Origin: Bacteroidia bacterium
GTDB lineage: Bacteria > Bacteroidota > Bacteroidia > NS11-12g > UBA9320
Direction: 5' to 3'
NCBI GenBank assembly: GCA_020849295.1
Contig: JADLGN010000019.1
Coordinates: 59,953 to 123,952, forward strand
DNA: 64,000 bases
The notes under the pieces are model-generated. The model did not search any database. It saw nothing but the letters and a program-made list of their open reading frames with translations, and had not been told where the DNA came from. The translations under genes were made by a program, and so were the position numbers. This document shows, piece after piece, positions 10,922 to 20,184 of this stretch; the first letter of the stretch is position 1, and every line of letters begins with the position of its first letter.

Positions 10922-11563
10922 TCAGTTTTCATTGTAATCAAATTTATTTTTTTTGTTATCATTTGGTATAATTTCAGGATTTGGAAGTTGAACAGAATAA
11001 AATCTGCCGGTATCGAAAACAGTTTTTATATCCTGATTTTCGCTGTTATTATTTTCGTTTTTAACATAAATACTTTTTGATATTTCATCTAAACGAAAAA
11101 GCGGACCTCTGAAATTATAAATTTTACCATTATATTCAACAGAATATACAAGCTGTATAAAGTTTGTTTTTCTTATTTTTAATGAAGTTTTAGTGTCAAT
11201 ATAATCTTTACAATAGTAATCGAGATACAGATTAAAACTGCTAAAAAGAGTAGCAAATGCAATATTTGAGCAATAATCATCGCCGCAAAGAATAGCTTCG
11301 TTAAAAATTGGTTCGTTCCATCTGAAATATTCCAAAAAATCATTAAAATTTACTTCATTATATACTGCATTTGGATAATACGCATTTATACTTCCTTTGC
11401 AATATCCTTCAAGCAATTGCTTGGGAATATCTTTAAGATGCTTATTTGTTCTATTATCAAGATGTATTCTAAAATGCTTGTAGTCATTTATATTTTCTTC
11501 GTTTTGAGAAAAAACATTTGCTGAAAATAAAATACAAACTATAAATGATATTGCGATTTTCAT
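10922..11563 (-). CDS. Hypothetical exported protein
   Basis: 213 residues with a clear signal peptide (MKIAISFIVCILFSANVFSQ). The mature part has the stretch YCKGSINAYYPN followed by an aromatic-rich region and four Cys. The pattern of a short G-x-I-x-AYYP segment is loosely like GldN/PorN-type proteins, but the similarity is too weak to name it. It begins 5 bp after the stop of the preceding minus-strand gene (11569), so the two are almost certainly one transcript. No function is proposed. Confidence 0.65.
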   Translation of the reverse strand: MKIAISFIVCILFSANVFSQNEENINDYKHFRIHLDNRTNKHLKDIPKQLLEGYCKGSINAYYPNAVYNEVNFNDFLEYFRWNEPIFNEAILCGDDYCSNIAFATLFSSFNLYLDYYCKDYIDTKTSLKIRKTNFIQLVYSVEYNGKIYNFRGPLFRLDEISKSIYVKNENNNSENQDIKTVFDTGRFYSVQLPNPEIIPNDNKKNKFDYNEN

Positions 11564-11568
11564 TTTAC

Positions 11569-12666
11569 CTACTTAATACCTGTTACTGAAGCAAATTGTT
11601 CTTTTGATATTGTGGCAAGTTTTAGCTTGTCAAAAGGAATATCAATTGTTTTATTTCTCATTGTTCTCAAATCAATATTTGTCCAAAAATTGTCAGGTAC
11701 TTTGTAAATTGTTCCGTCATTATTATAAACAAATAATACTATATCATTTCTCGGAATCAACTTAAAATTAGAGTCAATATCGCTTGGGTAAAAATATATT
11801 GTTGTGTTTGATTTTTTATAAACCACAAAAAGCCTATCGGTAATTTCAAGTTTTTTGCCATCTTTAGTTTTAAGTTTTACATACAATGGTATGCTATTAT
11901 CTTCTTCAAAAATTTTGTCATAATTATAAAGACCCATTTTGTCTATTTGCATAGTTTTAAAAGCCTGATCAGTGAGGTATTGATTATATCTATTATCAAG
12001 AACAGAATAAACTCCCGGGCAAATCAAAGAATCAACAAATCGAGTTGGGTCATTTTTGTCAACTACACTTATGTAGTAGCAATCAACATCCATGTTATCA
12101 TTAAAATCGCCGCTGTTTGCAATAATGCCGGGATTATCCTGCCACAAATCACTATTATTATCTGAAACAGGTTTATTACTTCTATCATCATTTCCGTACC
12201 TTGTTATTTTTTTCCAATTAGAAGTTTTTCTGTCATAGTAAAATGGCTCTAATCCTGCCACATCAAAATCAGGGTCAATTGCAAATTTTACAGTAACAGT
12301 TTTGTTTGCAGCAAATATTAGTTCTTTACCTTTATTATTGTCTTTAGTTACTATTATTTCAAACATCCCCCCACTTTGCATATACATTAGCTTACCATTT
12401 ACAGTATATCTCAAATCGAGCCCACCAAGTATAAAATCAGCTTGATCTTTATATTCTCTATAAGATATAATAAGTTTTCCATTGTATATTTTTCCATTGT
12501 ATTCAAAACAATTTGCAGGTACTATGAGTCGCGAATTTCCCTTAGTTACAAAAATTCTGCATTCGTTTCCATTCATTTCAAAATATTGCCAATCAGAATA
12601 TTGAGAAAATGAAAATTTAATCATCAAACATAATAATGTAGTAAAAATTGATTTGTGAAGTTTCAT
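11569..12666 (-). CDS. Hypothetical exported protein of a Bacteroidota-specific family
   Basis: 365 residues with a signal peptide (MKLHKSIFTTLLCLMIKFSFSQ). The segment G-K-LIISYREYKDQADFILGGLDL and the following QSGGMFEIIV match a pattern I recognise from uncharacterised Bacteroidota surface proteins (consensus like YREF-x-D-x-x-D, then SAGMFE), which often precede large repeat proteins. First gene of a likely three-gene minus-strand run (this, 10922-11563, 10321-10896), upstream of the giant beta-helix gene. Role in the cell envelope is inference only. Confidence 0.7.
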   Translation of the reverse strand: MKLHKSIFTTLLCLMIKFSFSQYSDWQYFEMNGNECRIFVTKGNSRLIVPANCFEYNGKIYNGKLIISYREYKDQADFILGGLDLRYTVNGKLMYMQSGGMFEIIVTKDNNKGKELIFAANKTVTVKFAIDPDFDVAGLEPFYYDRKTSNWKKITRYGNDDRSNKPVSDNNSDLWQDNPGIIANSGDFNDNMDVDCYYISVVDKNDPTRFVDSLICPGVYSVLDNRYNQYLTDQAFKTMQIDKMGLYNYDKIFEEDNSIPLYVKLKTKDGKKLEITDRLFVVYKKSNTTIYFYPSDIDSNFKLIPRNDIVLFVYNNDGTIYKVPDNFWTNIDLRTMRNKTIDIPFDKLKLATISKEQFASVTGIK

Positions 12667-12745
12667 AATTGTAAAATTTAAGTTTTAATATAAACTGTAT
12701 CTTTATAATTTAATTGTAATTTTAGTAAACAAAAAACAAAAATAT

Positions 12746-12777
12746 TTTGATTATTAAAATTTATTAATATAGTTTTG
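12746..12777 (+). promoter_or_regulatory. Bacteroidota-type promoter for the 12801 lipoprotein gene
   Basis: TTTG at 12746-12749, 20 bp, then TAGTTTTG at 12770-12777, matching the Bacteroidota sigma pattern TTTG-N19-21-TAnnTTTG. The gene starts 23 bp further on. Confidence 0.55.
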
Positions 12778-12800
12778 TCAAAATAAATATTTAAAATACC

Positions 12801-13340
12801 ATGAAAAAATTTAATTTATTTCTGTTCACTCTCTTATCAATAACTTTATTTGCTTCATGCAATGAAGACTTATTTGATATAAAATTCGGCTTAAATGCAA
12901 AAGAAGTTACTTATAAGATTAACCCTACAACTCAGGCTGGTGATATTATACTTGAACCTATGATACAGTCATTAAATCTTGATAGTTTAGCCCAAGCAAA
13001 TGGTACAACGCTTGACAAGGTAAAGAATGTGTTTATAAGAAAAATTACAGCAACTATATTAAACCCTCCCGGCAAAAATTTTGAAATAATTAATAGCGGG
13101 TATATTGAAACAGGCATACAAGGAGATCCTGATTTTGATTTATTACGTCTTGCAGAAATCATTACACCTCCGGGTCCTGTTACAGAATTCGATATAACTC
13201 CTACCAATGCTGATATATTAAAATATGCTAAAAGACCTCAGATAAATTTTTCAGGCAAATTGGTTACAAACGGACCACTTACCGATACAACTACATTAAA
13301 ATTAAAAGTAGAATTTGAAGTTGTAGCAAATCCACTATAA
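12801..13340 (+). CDS. Hypothetical lipoprotein
   Basis: 179 residues with a lipoprotein signal (LFASC, Cys20). The mature part looks beta-rich (KVNVFIRKITATI, TTTLKLKVEFEVVANPL). I do not recognise the family. It stands alone, with its own promoter upstream and a strong hairpin terminator 26 bp after the stop, so it is probably transcribed as a single gene. Confidence 0.7.
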   Translation: MKKFNLFLFTLLSITLFASCNEDLFDIKFGLNAKEVTYKINPTTQAGDIILEPMIQSLNLDSLAQANGTTLDKVKNVFIRKITATILNPPGKNFEIINSGYIETGIQGDPDFDLLRLAEIITPPGPVTEFDITPTNADILKYAKRPQINFSGKLVTNGPLTDTTTLKLKVEFEVVANPL

Positions 13341-13366
13341 TGTAAAATATAATTAAAACATAATTC

Positions 13367-13396
13367 AAAAAAGCCGACTTAAAGTCGGCTTTTTTG
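13367..13396 (+). terminator. Rho-independent terminator
   Basis: Perfect 9-bp stem aagccgact / agtcggctt (13371-13379 with 13383-13391) with a 3-nt loop, preceded by A-run and followed by T-run, so it can act in both directions. It ends the 12801 gene. Confidence 0.85.
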
Positions 13397-13543
13397 TTTA
13401 ATAAAAAACTCAAAAACTTAAATTTGAAGCTATATCAAATTTTTAAAATAATTTGTGCAAAAGAGGTTAAGAAAAACTAACTTTTCTATATAAAATTTCA
13501 ACATATAAAATTCTATTTTCGCTGCATCTATTTAAAAAATTTT

Positions 13544-15712
13544 ATGCGTTTCAAAGCAATTCATACAGCACAGTCAAGAATAATTCCATCAGTAACTACC
13601 GATATTTCTGATATTCCATCACTTTTCGGTTCAAATGTTTTTGGAAAAGAAGCAATGAAAGAATACTTAAATAAAGACGCTTTTGAAGCTGTAAACAAAG
13701 CTGTAAATGAAGGTAAAACCATTCAAAGAGAAATAGCACAAAAAGTAGCTGACGGAATGAAGAATTGGGCAATAGAAAAAGGTGCTACATCATTCACACA
13801 TTGGTTTCAACCATTAACAGGACTTACAGCAGAAAAACACGATTCGTTTTATGAAGTATGGGACGGAAAAGCAATAGAAAAATTTTCTGCAAGCTCACTT
13901 TCTCAACAAGAACCTGATGCCTCAAGTCTTCCAAGTGGAGGTTTGAGAAACACATTTGAAGCAAGAGGTTATACAGCATGGGATCCTTCATCTCCGGCAT
14001 TCATAATGGAAAAAGCATCAGGAAAAACATTGTGTATTCCTACCATTTTTGTTTCTTACCATGGCGAAGCATTAGATTACAAAGCTCCATTGCTCAAAAC
14101 TATGTCACTGATAAACAAAGCTGCAACAGATGTTTGTAATTTTTTTGATAAAAACGTTAAAAAAGTTGGTTCAAGTCTGGGTATTGAACAAGAGTATTTT
14201 TTGGTTGACAAAGCATTGTATGATGCAAGACAAGATTTGGTAATGACAGGTAGAACAGTAATTGGATTTTCGCCTGCAAAAGGTCAGCAACTCGAAGATC
14301 ATTACTTCGGAGCTATTCCTGCAAGAGTTTTCAATTTTATGTACGATCTTGAACTTGAAGCTATGAAACTTGGCATTCCTCTTAGAACAAGACACAATGA
14401 AGTAGCACCGGGACAATATGAGTGTGCTCCTATGTTTGAAGAAATAAATCTTGCAGTTGACCATAATCAACTGCTCATGGACATAATGGAAGAAGTAGGA
14501 AGAAAACATGGTTTTAAAGTACTATTACATGAAAAACCATTTGCCGGTATCAATGGTTCGGGCAAGCATAACAACTGGAGTCTTATAACAGATACAGGAG
14601 TAAATCTGCTTTCGCCAGGTAACGACCCATTGTCAAACTTACAATTTCTAACTTTTTTTATTAATATTATAAAAGCATTTCACGATTGTTCATCAATTTT
14701 AAGAGCAAGTATTGCAAGCTCTGCAAACGATCACAGACTTGGTGCCAATGAAGCTCCACCGGCAATAATGTCAATATTTATTGGGAGTACACTTACAAAA
14801 ATATTAAATGATTTTGAATCTGGTAAAAAATCATCAAAAGGCGAAAATGATAAGAAAATTAATGTACACAATTTGCTTGATATACTTATAGATAATACTG
14901 ACAGAAACCGAACATCGCCATTTGCTTTTACCGGTAATAAATTTGAGTTTAGAGCTGTCGGGTCAAGCGAAAATTGCGGAAGACCTATGATAGCATTAAA
15001 TGCAGCAGTAGCAAATCAATTATTGCAATTTAAAAAAGATGTAGATACATTAATTTCAAAAAAGAAAAAAACAGATGATGCAATAAAAGAGGTATTAAAA
15101 TCTTATTTAAAATCATCAAAAAGAATATTATTTGAAGGCAATGGTTATAGTAAAGAATGGGAAGTTGAGGCAAAAAAACGCGGTTTAGAAAACCTTAAAA
15201 ATACGGTAGAATCTTTAGAATCTTACTTGAGCAAAACTGCTGATGAAGTTTTCGTTAAAAACAAAATTTTTACAAGAGAAGAACTTCATGCACGCTATGA
15301 AATAAAACTTGAAGATTATATCAAAAAAATTCAAATAGAAGGTAGAGTACTTGACGATATGATTTACACTCAGGTAATTCCTGCAGCTGTAAATTATCAA
15401 AAAAAGTTAGCAGATAGCATCAGTGAATCTTTAGAGGCTGGAGTTTCAAAGAAAAACTTAAAACAACTTACTGATTTATTAAATGAAATTTGCATTCATT
15501 CAGACTCTTTAAGAACAGCTGTAGAAACAATGGTAGATGAACGAAAAAAAGCTAATGTAATTACAGAAGCTAAAAAGAAAGCAGAAGCATATTGCAATAA
15601 AGTAAAACCATGTTTTGATAAAATAAGAAAACACTCTGATAAAATTGAAAGACTCATTGATGACGACTTGTGGAAAATACCCAAATACAGAGAAATATTA
15701 TTTATTAAATAA
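13544..15712 (+). CDS. glnN: Glutamine synthetase type III
   Basis: 722 residues, normal for GSIII (about 700-730) and far longer than GSI. The enzyme makes glutamine from glutamate, ammonia and ATP in the cytoplasm. Visible landmarks are HNEVAPGQYECAPMFE in the catalytic core, NGSGKHNNWS, the ATP-side ASSANDHRLGANEAPPAI and FRAVGSSENCGRPM. The C-terminal 180 residues are helical and charged, as in this family. The ATG at 13544 has a plausible leader and the N-terminus (MRFKAIHTAQSR) fits. A terminator isolates it from the upstream gene; the next gene starts 38 bp later on the same strand. Confidence 0.95.
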   Translation: MRFKAIHTAQSRIIPSVTTDISDIPSLFGSNVFGKEAMKEYLNKDAFEAVNKAVNEGKTIQREIAQKVADGMKNWAIEKGATSFTHWFQPLTGLTAEKHDSFYEVWDGKAIEKFSASSLSQQEPDASSLPSGGLRNTFEARGYTAWDPSSPAFIMEKASGKTLCIPTIFVSYHGEALDYKAPLLKTMSLINKAATDVCNFFDKNVKKVGSSLGIEQEYFLVDKALYDARQDLVMTGRTVIGFSPAKGQQLEDHYFGAIPARVFNFMYDLELEAMKLGIPLRTRHNEVAPGQYECAPMFEEINLAVDHNQLLMDIMEEVGRKHGFKVLLHEKPFAGINGSGKHNNWSLITDTGVNLLSPGNDPLSNLQFLTFFINIIKAFHDCSSILRASIASSANDHRLGANEAPPAIMSIFIGSTLTKILNDFESGKKSSKGENDKKINVHNLLDILIDNTDRNRTSPFAFTGNKFEFRAVGSSENCGRPMIALNAAVANQLLQFKKDVDTLISKKKKTDDAIKEVLKSYLKSSKRILFEGNGYSKEWEVEAKKRGLENLKNTVESLESYLSKTADEVFVKNKIFTREELHARYEIKLEDYIKKIQIEGRVLDDMIYTQVIPAAVNYQKKLADSISESLEAGVSKKNLKQLTDLLNEICIHSDSLRTAVETMVDERKKANVITEAKKKAEAYCNKVKPCFDKIRKHSDKIERLIDDDLWKIPKYREILFIK

Positions 15713-15750
15713 ATAAAAACTATTTATATTTTCTTTGGTTTTAATATACA

Positions 15751-16761
15751 ATGAAACTCGTTACCTTCAGTAAAAATTCTAAACAAAAATTTGGGCTTTA
15801 TTACAATAATTTAATTTATGACTTAAACAATATCAATAATGAAATTCCATTTGATATTATAGAATTTTTACAAGGAGGTAAAAAAAACTTTGAGCTTGCC
15901 TTAATTATTGAAAACGAAATTAAAGATAACAATTCTCATATAGGATATGAAATTAATCAAATTGAAATTTGTGCACCTATTCCAAAACCTACAAGTTGCA
16001 GAGATGGCTATGCATTCAGACAGCATGTAGAAGCTGCAAGAAGAAATAGAGGTGTAGCAATGATTCCTGAATTTGATGAATATCCTATTTTTTATTTCAC
16101 AAATCACAATGCTATAAATGGACCAGGTGATATTTGGTGTATGCCCGACCACTTTAATAAGCTCGATTTTGAACTTGAAGTTGCAATTGTAATTTCTAAA
16201 AAAGGAAGAAATATAAAAGCCAATGATGCCGATGAATATATTGCAGGATATATGATTATGAATGACCTGAGTGCCCGAACTCTTCAAATGGAAGAAATGC
16301 TACTTAATCTAGGACCTGCAAAAGGTAAAGATTTCAGTACTGTTATAGGACCTTGGCTTGTAACTCCTGATGAACTTGAAAAATATAAAACCCCATGTAA
16401 AACAGGTCATGTAGGCAATTCGTACAACCTTGATATGAAATGCTTTGTAAATGGAGTACAAGTAAGTAAAGGAAATATGAAAGAAATGGATTGGACATTT
16501 GCAGAAATAATTGAAAGATGCTCGTATGGAGTAGATGTATTTCCGGGCGATGTTATAGGTTCTGGCACAGTTGGTACAGGTTGTTTTTTAGAACTAAACG
16601 GAACAGGTTTGTTAAATAATCCTTCATATAAACCTCAATGGTTGCAAGATGGTGATATTGTAGAAATGGAAATTTCAGGTCTTGGAAAACTTACAAATAC
16701 AATAAGAAAAGAAAAAACCGATTATTCAATTTTAGATTTAAAAAAATCTTCTAAATCTTAA
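15751..16761 (+). CDS. Fumarylacetoacetate hydrolase family protein
   Basis: 336 residues. The C-terminal two thirds show the FAH fold: FELEVAIVISKKGRNI (metal-binding acidic residues), GYMIMNDLSARTLQ, GKDFSTVIGPWLV, and GSGTVGTGCFLELNG. Members cleave C-C bonds or decarboxylate/hydrate keto-acids in aromatic and tyrosine breakdown. The length and PKPTSCRDGYAFRQHV entry segment match a Bacteroidota subfamily often annotated as fumarylacetoacetase-like; the exact substrate cannot be told. Its 3' end overlaps the convergent folA by 11 bp. Confidence 0.85.
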   Translation: MKLVTFSKNSKQKFGLYYNNLIYDLNNINNEIPFDIIEFLQGGKKNFELALIIENEIKDNNSHIGYEINQIEICAPIPKPTSCRDGYAFRQHVEAARRNRGVAMIPEFDEYPIFYFTNHNAINGPGDIWCMPDHFNKLDFELEVAIVISKKGRNIKANDADEYIAGYMIMNDLSARTLQMEEMLLNLGPAKGKDFSTVIGPWLVTPDELEKYKTPCKTGHVGNSYNLDMKCFVNGVQVSKGNMKEMDWTFAEIIERCSYGVDVFPGDVIGSGTVGTGCFLELNGTGLLNNPSYKPQWLQDGDIVEMEISGLGKLTNTIRKEKTDYSILDLKKSSKS

Positions 16762-17251
16762 ACTTTCTTTCATAAATTCTGAAATCGAAATCAAATTCAT
16801 TGTTTTCGTTTTTTCCATATATTTCTTTAGATATAAGAGTCCATTCTTCAAAATTTATATTAGGAAAAAAAGTATCTGCATTTGCAAACTCGGCATCAAC
16901 AAAAGTAAGATAAAGCTTATCTGCTATATCAATAGCATAATTATAAATTTGTCCTCCACCAATAATAAATACTTCAGTTTCTTTGGCAGATCGGGCTAAC
17001 TCAATAGCATAGTTCAAGTCAATAGCTGTATTTATATCAGATATATCTAAATTTTTAGTTGTTACAACAATATTAATCCTCCCTTTTAAAGCTTTGCCAA
17101 TTGATTCAAAAGTTTTTCTGCCCATAATAATACAATGTCCCATAGTGATTTTTTTAAAAGTTTTTAAATCATCACTCAAATGCCAAAGCAATGAATTTGC
17201 AAATCCTAATTCGTTATTTTTACCAATTGCTGCTATAATAGAAATTTTCAT
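16751..17251 (-). CDS. folA: Dihydrofolate reductase
   Basis: 166 residues, standard length. Reduces dihydrofolate to tetrahydrofolate with NADPH. Seen: ISIIAAIGKNNELGFAN, LLWHLSDDLKTFKKIT with the catalytic acidic residue, IIMGRKTFESIG, and the NADPH-loop EVFIIGGGQIYN. The partner thymidylate synthase gene is in the same window (46637) but not adjacent. It sits 9 bp downstream of the pseudouridine synthase gene on the same strand, probably cotranscribed. Confidence 0.95.
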   Translation of the reverse strand: MKISIIAAIGKNNELGFANSLLWHLSDDLKTFKKITMGHCIIMGRKTFESIGKALKGRINIVVTTKNLDISDINTAIDLNYAIELARSAKETEVFIIGGGQIYNYAIDIADKLYLTFVDAEFANADTFFPNINFEEWTLISKEIYGKNENNEFDFDFRIYERKFKI

Positions 17252-17260
17252 ATTTATTAT

Positions 17261-18307
17261 TTAAACATCCAAACTTAAAGTTTCATTAATATTTTGCCAT
17301 TTTTCAAGGGCTCCCTTAAAATCATCGGGCAATTGAGAATCAAAAAACATTTGCTTACCACTTACAGGGTGCTCAAATCCGAGGGTTTTTGCATGTAATG
17401 CCTGACGCGGTAAAATTTGAAAACAATTCTCTACAAATTTCTTGTATTTACTAAATACAACCCCTTTTAATATTTTATGTCCACCGTAAAAAGAATCATT
17501 AAAAATTGTGTGCCCAATATGTTTTAAATGCACACGTATTTGATGAGTTCTGCCGGTTTCAAGCCTACATTCTATCAATGAAACGAAAGACAGATTCTGC
17601 AATACCTTATAATGAGTAATTGCATGTTTTCCTATTCCGGGGTCACTGTAAACTCTGAAAAGTTTTCTATTTGATTCACTCCTTGCAATATTGCCTGTTA
17701 TTGTTCCCTCGTCTTCAGTAAATACTCCCCAAACTAAAGCATTATATAATCTACTAATTGTATGATTTTTGAACTGTACCGATAAGCGATAGTGCGAAAT
17801 TTCATTTTTTGCCACTACCAATAACCCACTTGTATCCTTATCAATTCTATGTACCAACCAAGGTCTAACTGTTCCCAAAGGTACTGTTTGATTAAAATGC
17901 CATGCAAGAGCATTTACAAGTGTACCGGTATAATTGCCAAATCCTGGATGGGCAACCATACCGGGCTTTTTGTTTATTATTGCTATATCTTCATCTTCGT
18001 ATAAAATATCAAGTGGTATATTTTCTGGGATTATTTCAATACTTCGAGGTACTTCAAATGTAATTACTGTTATTACATCTCCGGGTTTTACTTTGTAACT
18101 TGGTTTTGTAAGTTGATTATTTACCATAACCTTACAGGAGTCTATTGCTTCTTGAATTTTTACTCTTGTTGCATTTTCAATTCTGTCCATCAAAAATTTA
18201 TCAATACGCATCAGCTCTTGTCCCTTATCTACTTCAAACCTGAACTGTTCGTAGCTATTTTGAAGAATTTCATCTTCTATACTTGAATCTTCAGAAAATT
18301 CTTGCAT
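17261..18307 (-). CDS. rluD: RluD-type 23S rRNA pseudouridine synthase
   Basis: 348 residues. An S4 RNA-binding domain (about residues 30-95, MDRIENATRVKIQEAI) precedes the catalytic RluA/RluD domain. The family signature HRIDKDTSGLLVVAKN holds the catalytic Asp, and LETGRTHQIRVHLKHIGH is the second conserved block. Expected role: isomerising uridines in the large ribosomal subunit. RluD versus another RluA-family member is a guess from the S4 domain and length. Divergent from the isomerase gene at 18357. Confidence 0.88.
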   Translation of the reverse strand: MQEFSEDSSIEDEILQNSYEQFRFEVDKGQELMRIDKFLMDRIENATRVKIQEAIDSCKVMVNNQLTKPSYKVKPGDVITVITFEVPRSIEIIPENIPLDILYEDEDIAIINKKPGMVAHPGFGNYTGTLVNALAWHFNQTVPLGTVRPWLVHRIDKDTSGLLVVAKNEISHYRLSVQFKNHTISRLYNALVWGVFTEDEGTITGNIARSESNRKLFRVYSDPGIGKHAITHYKVLQNLSFVSLIECRLETGRTHQIRVHLKHIGHTIFNDSFYGGHKILKGVVFSKYKKFVENCFQILPRQALHAKTLGFEHPVSGKQMFFDSQLPDDFKGALEKWQNINETLSLDV

Positions 18308-18356
18308 AAATTTATAAATTATTAATTATTAATTTCGCATTTGCAAAATTACAAAA

Positions 18357-19367
18357 ATGATAACACACCAATCATCTCTCGAAAATTTTACTTCACAAAT
18401 AAAATTTGTAATACAATCATATATTAAACACGGTTATTCAGAAAATGATTTTTCGAACATATTGATAGGCGGAATGGGCGGAAGCGGAATTGGAGCAAGG
18501 ATTGCAAAATCATGGTTTTTTGATAAAATGTTGTTGCCTATTGAAGTTATTGATGATTATAATTTGCCTGCTTATGCAAATTCAGGTTCGCTTGTTATAT
18601 TGTGTTCTTATTCTGGCGAAACTGAAGAAACTGTTAATTTATTAAATGAAGCCCTTGCTAAAAATTGTAAAATAATTTGTATTACTACAGGTGGTCATAT
18701 TGAAAAATTAAGTATTCAGCATAATTTATTAACTTATAAAATAGAAAAGGGATATCAACCTCGTATGGCAATAGGATATAACCTTGCTATTATTCTTATG
18801 ATACTTGGCGAAATCAAAAATGAAAATATTTCATCAGAACTTGAAGATGTAATTAAAAAATTTGAAGAAATAAAATCAATCCAGATTGATTCGGCAAATA
18901 AAATTTATTCATACTTTAAAAACTCTTTAAAAAACAAATTTGTAATAGTAGCAGACAGGTTTTGGGCTCAAATTGCAACCAGATTTTGCCAACAATTAAA
19001 TGAAAATTCAAAACTTGAAGGATTTGTTAATATTTTGCCCGAATCTAATCATAACGTAATTGAATCTTATTATGGAAAGCTAAATACTAATTTTATTTTT
19101 CTATATAGCGATACAAATCCAAGGGTTCATGCAAGGTTTGATTTTCTTGGTTCACACCTTGAACTTGAAAACAACAAGGTGCTTAATATGTTTATACCCG
19201 AAAATACCATATTCAGTATATTCGATGTCATTTATCGTCTTGACTGGGCGTCATTGTTTCTTGGCGAAGAACACGGATATGACCCAATGAAAATTGACAA
19301 TATTATGGAATTGAAGGATTATCTTTCTAATCTCGAAATTATAGAAGAAACAGATGAAGATGAATAA
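18357..19367 (+). CDS. Bifunctional phosphoglucose/phosphomannose isomerase (SIS family)
   Basis: 336 residues with two SIS sugar-isomerase domains. Seen: IGGMGGSGIGARIAKSW (phosphosugar loop), CSYSGETEETVNLL, and ESNHNVIESYYG near the catalytic residues. This is the PGI/PMI form described in archaea and many Bacteroidota, interconverting glucose-6-P, fructose-6-P and mannose-6-P. Its mannose-6-P product can feed ManC (29075-30151). Stop and the next start share one base (TAATG), so the two genes are translationally coupled. Confidence 0.88.
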   Translation: MITHQSSLENFTSQIKFVIQSYIKHGYSENDFSNILIGGMGGSGIGARIAKSWFFDKMLLPIEVIDDYNLPAYANSGSLVILCSYSGETEETVNLLNEALAKNCKIICITTGGHIEKLSIQHNLLTYKIEKGYQPRMAIGYNLAIILMILGEIKNENISSELEDVIKKFEEIKSIQIDSANKIYSYFKNSLKNKFVIVADRFWAQIATRFCQQLNENSKLEGFVNILPESNHNVIESYYGKLNTNFIFLYSDTNPRVHARFDFLGSHLELENNKVLNMFIPENTIFSIFDVIYRLDWASLFLGEEHGYDPMKIDNIMELKDYLSNLEIIEETDEDE

Positions 19368-20116
19368 TGGGTTTTCTTAATTTTTTTAAAAGAAATAAAG
19401 ACAGTACAACTACTGTAAATGAAGTTGAAGAAATACATGTTGACTTTCACTCACATCTTTTGCCAGGCATTGATGATGGATGCAGTAATTTAGAAGAAAG
19501 TATTGAAAATATAATTGAATTAAAAAATCAAGGAATATCAAAAATTATAACAACTCCACATATTTTCAATCAAGTATATCCAAACACTCCTGAAATAATT
19601 GAAGAAAAACTAATTTTATTAAAAGATAAATTAAACGAATTAAATATTGAAATTGATATAAATGCAGCAGCAGAATATTACCTTGACGAATGGTTTTGCA
19701 ATAACTTTGATAAAATTAAACTTTTAACTGTTGGCAATAACCATTTACTGGTAGAAACCAATTATATGGAAAAACCCCCATTTCTCGAACAAATACTATT
19801 TGACCTTCAAACCAGCGGATATAAAATAATTTTTGCTCATCCCGAAAGATATAATTATTTGCTAAACGACTTTAGCTTGTTCGACAGATTGTTTGACACC
19901 GGAATACTATTTCAATGCAATCTTCTTTCATTTGCCGGGTATTATTCGCCTCAAATAAAAAAAGCAGCAATGTACTTATTAAAAAAACGTATGATACATC
20001 TTGTAGGTTCTGATATTCACAAAATAAGGCACACTCTCGAAATTTCAAAATTTAAAAATTCACATGAATACAAAGAAATTCTTAAACTAGGGATGCTTAA
20101 TAATTCGCTTTTATAA
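19367..20116 (+). CDS. PHP-domain tyrosine-protein phosphatase, CpsB/YwqE type
   Basis: 249 residues. The PHP metal-binding motif VDFHSHLLPGIDDGCSN opens the domain; KIITTPHIF, the AEYYLDEWF segment, FAHPERYNY and GSDIHKI supply the remaining His/Asp ligands. These enzymes dephosphorylate the bacterial tyrosine kinase that controls capsule or exopolysaccharide export. No Wzc-type kinase is in view. Coupled to the isomerase gene by TAATG, which suggests a surface-sugar context. Confidence 0.88.
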   Translation: MGFLNFFKRNKDSTTTVNEVEEIHVDFHSHLLPGIDDGCSNLEESIENIIELKNQGISKIITTPHIFNQVYPNTPEIIEEKLILLKDKLNELNIEIDINAAAEYYLDEWFCNNFDKIKLLTVGNNHLLVETNYMEKPPFLEQILFDLQTSGYKIIFAHPERYNYLLNDFSLFDRLFDTGILFQCNLLSFAGYYSPQIKKAAMYLLKKRMIHLVGSDIHKIRHTLEISKFKNSHEYKEILKLGMLNNSLL

Positions 20117-20167
20117 AATGTGAATATGTATTTTTAGAGTATTAAATTAAAATTTAAAATTTTACTT

Positions 20168-20175
20168 TAGGTTTG
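20168..20175 (+). promoter_or_regulatory. Putative -7 promoter element of dnaX
   Basis: TAGGTTTG matches the Bacteroidota -7 consensus TAnnTTTG exactly and lies 9 bp before the dnaX ATG, implying a very short leader. No clear TTTG is visible at the expected upstream distance, so this is tentative. Confidence 0.4.
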
Positions 20176-20184
20176 TAAAAAATA

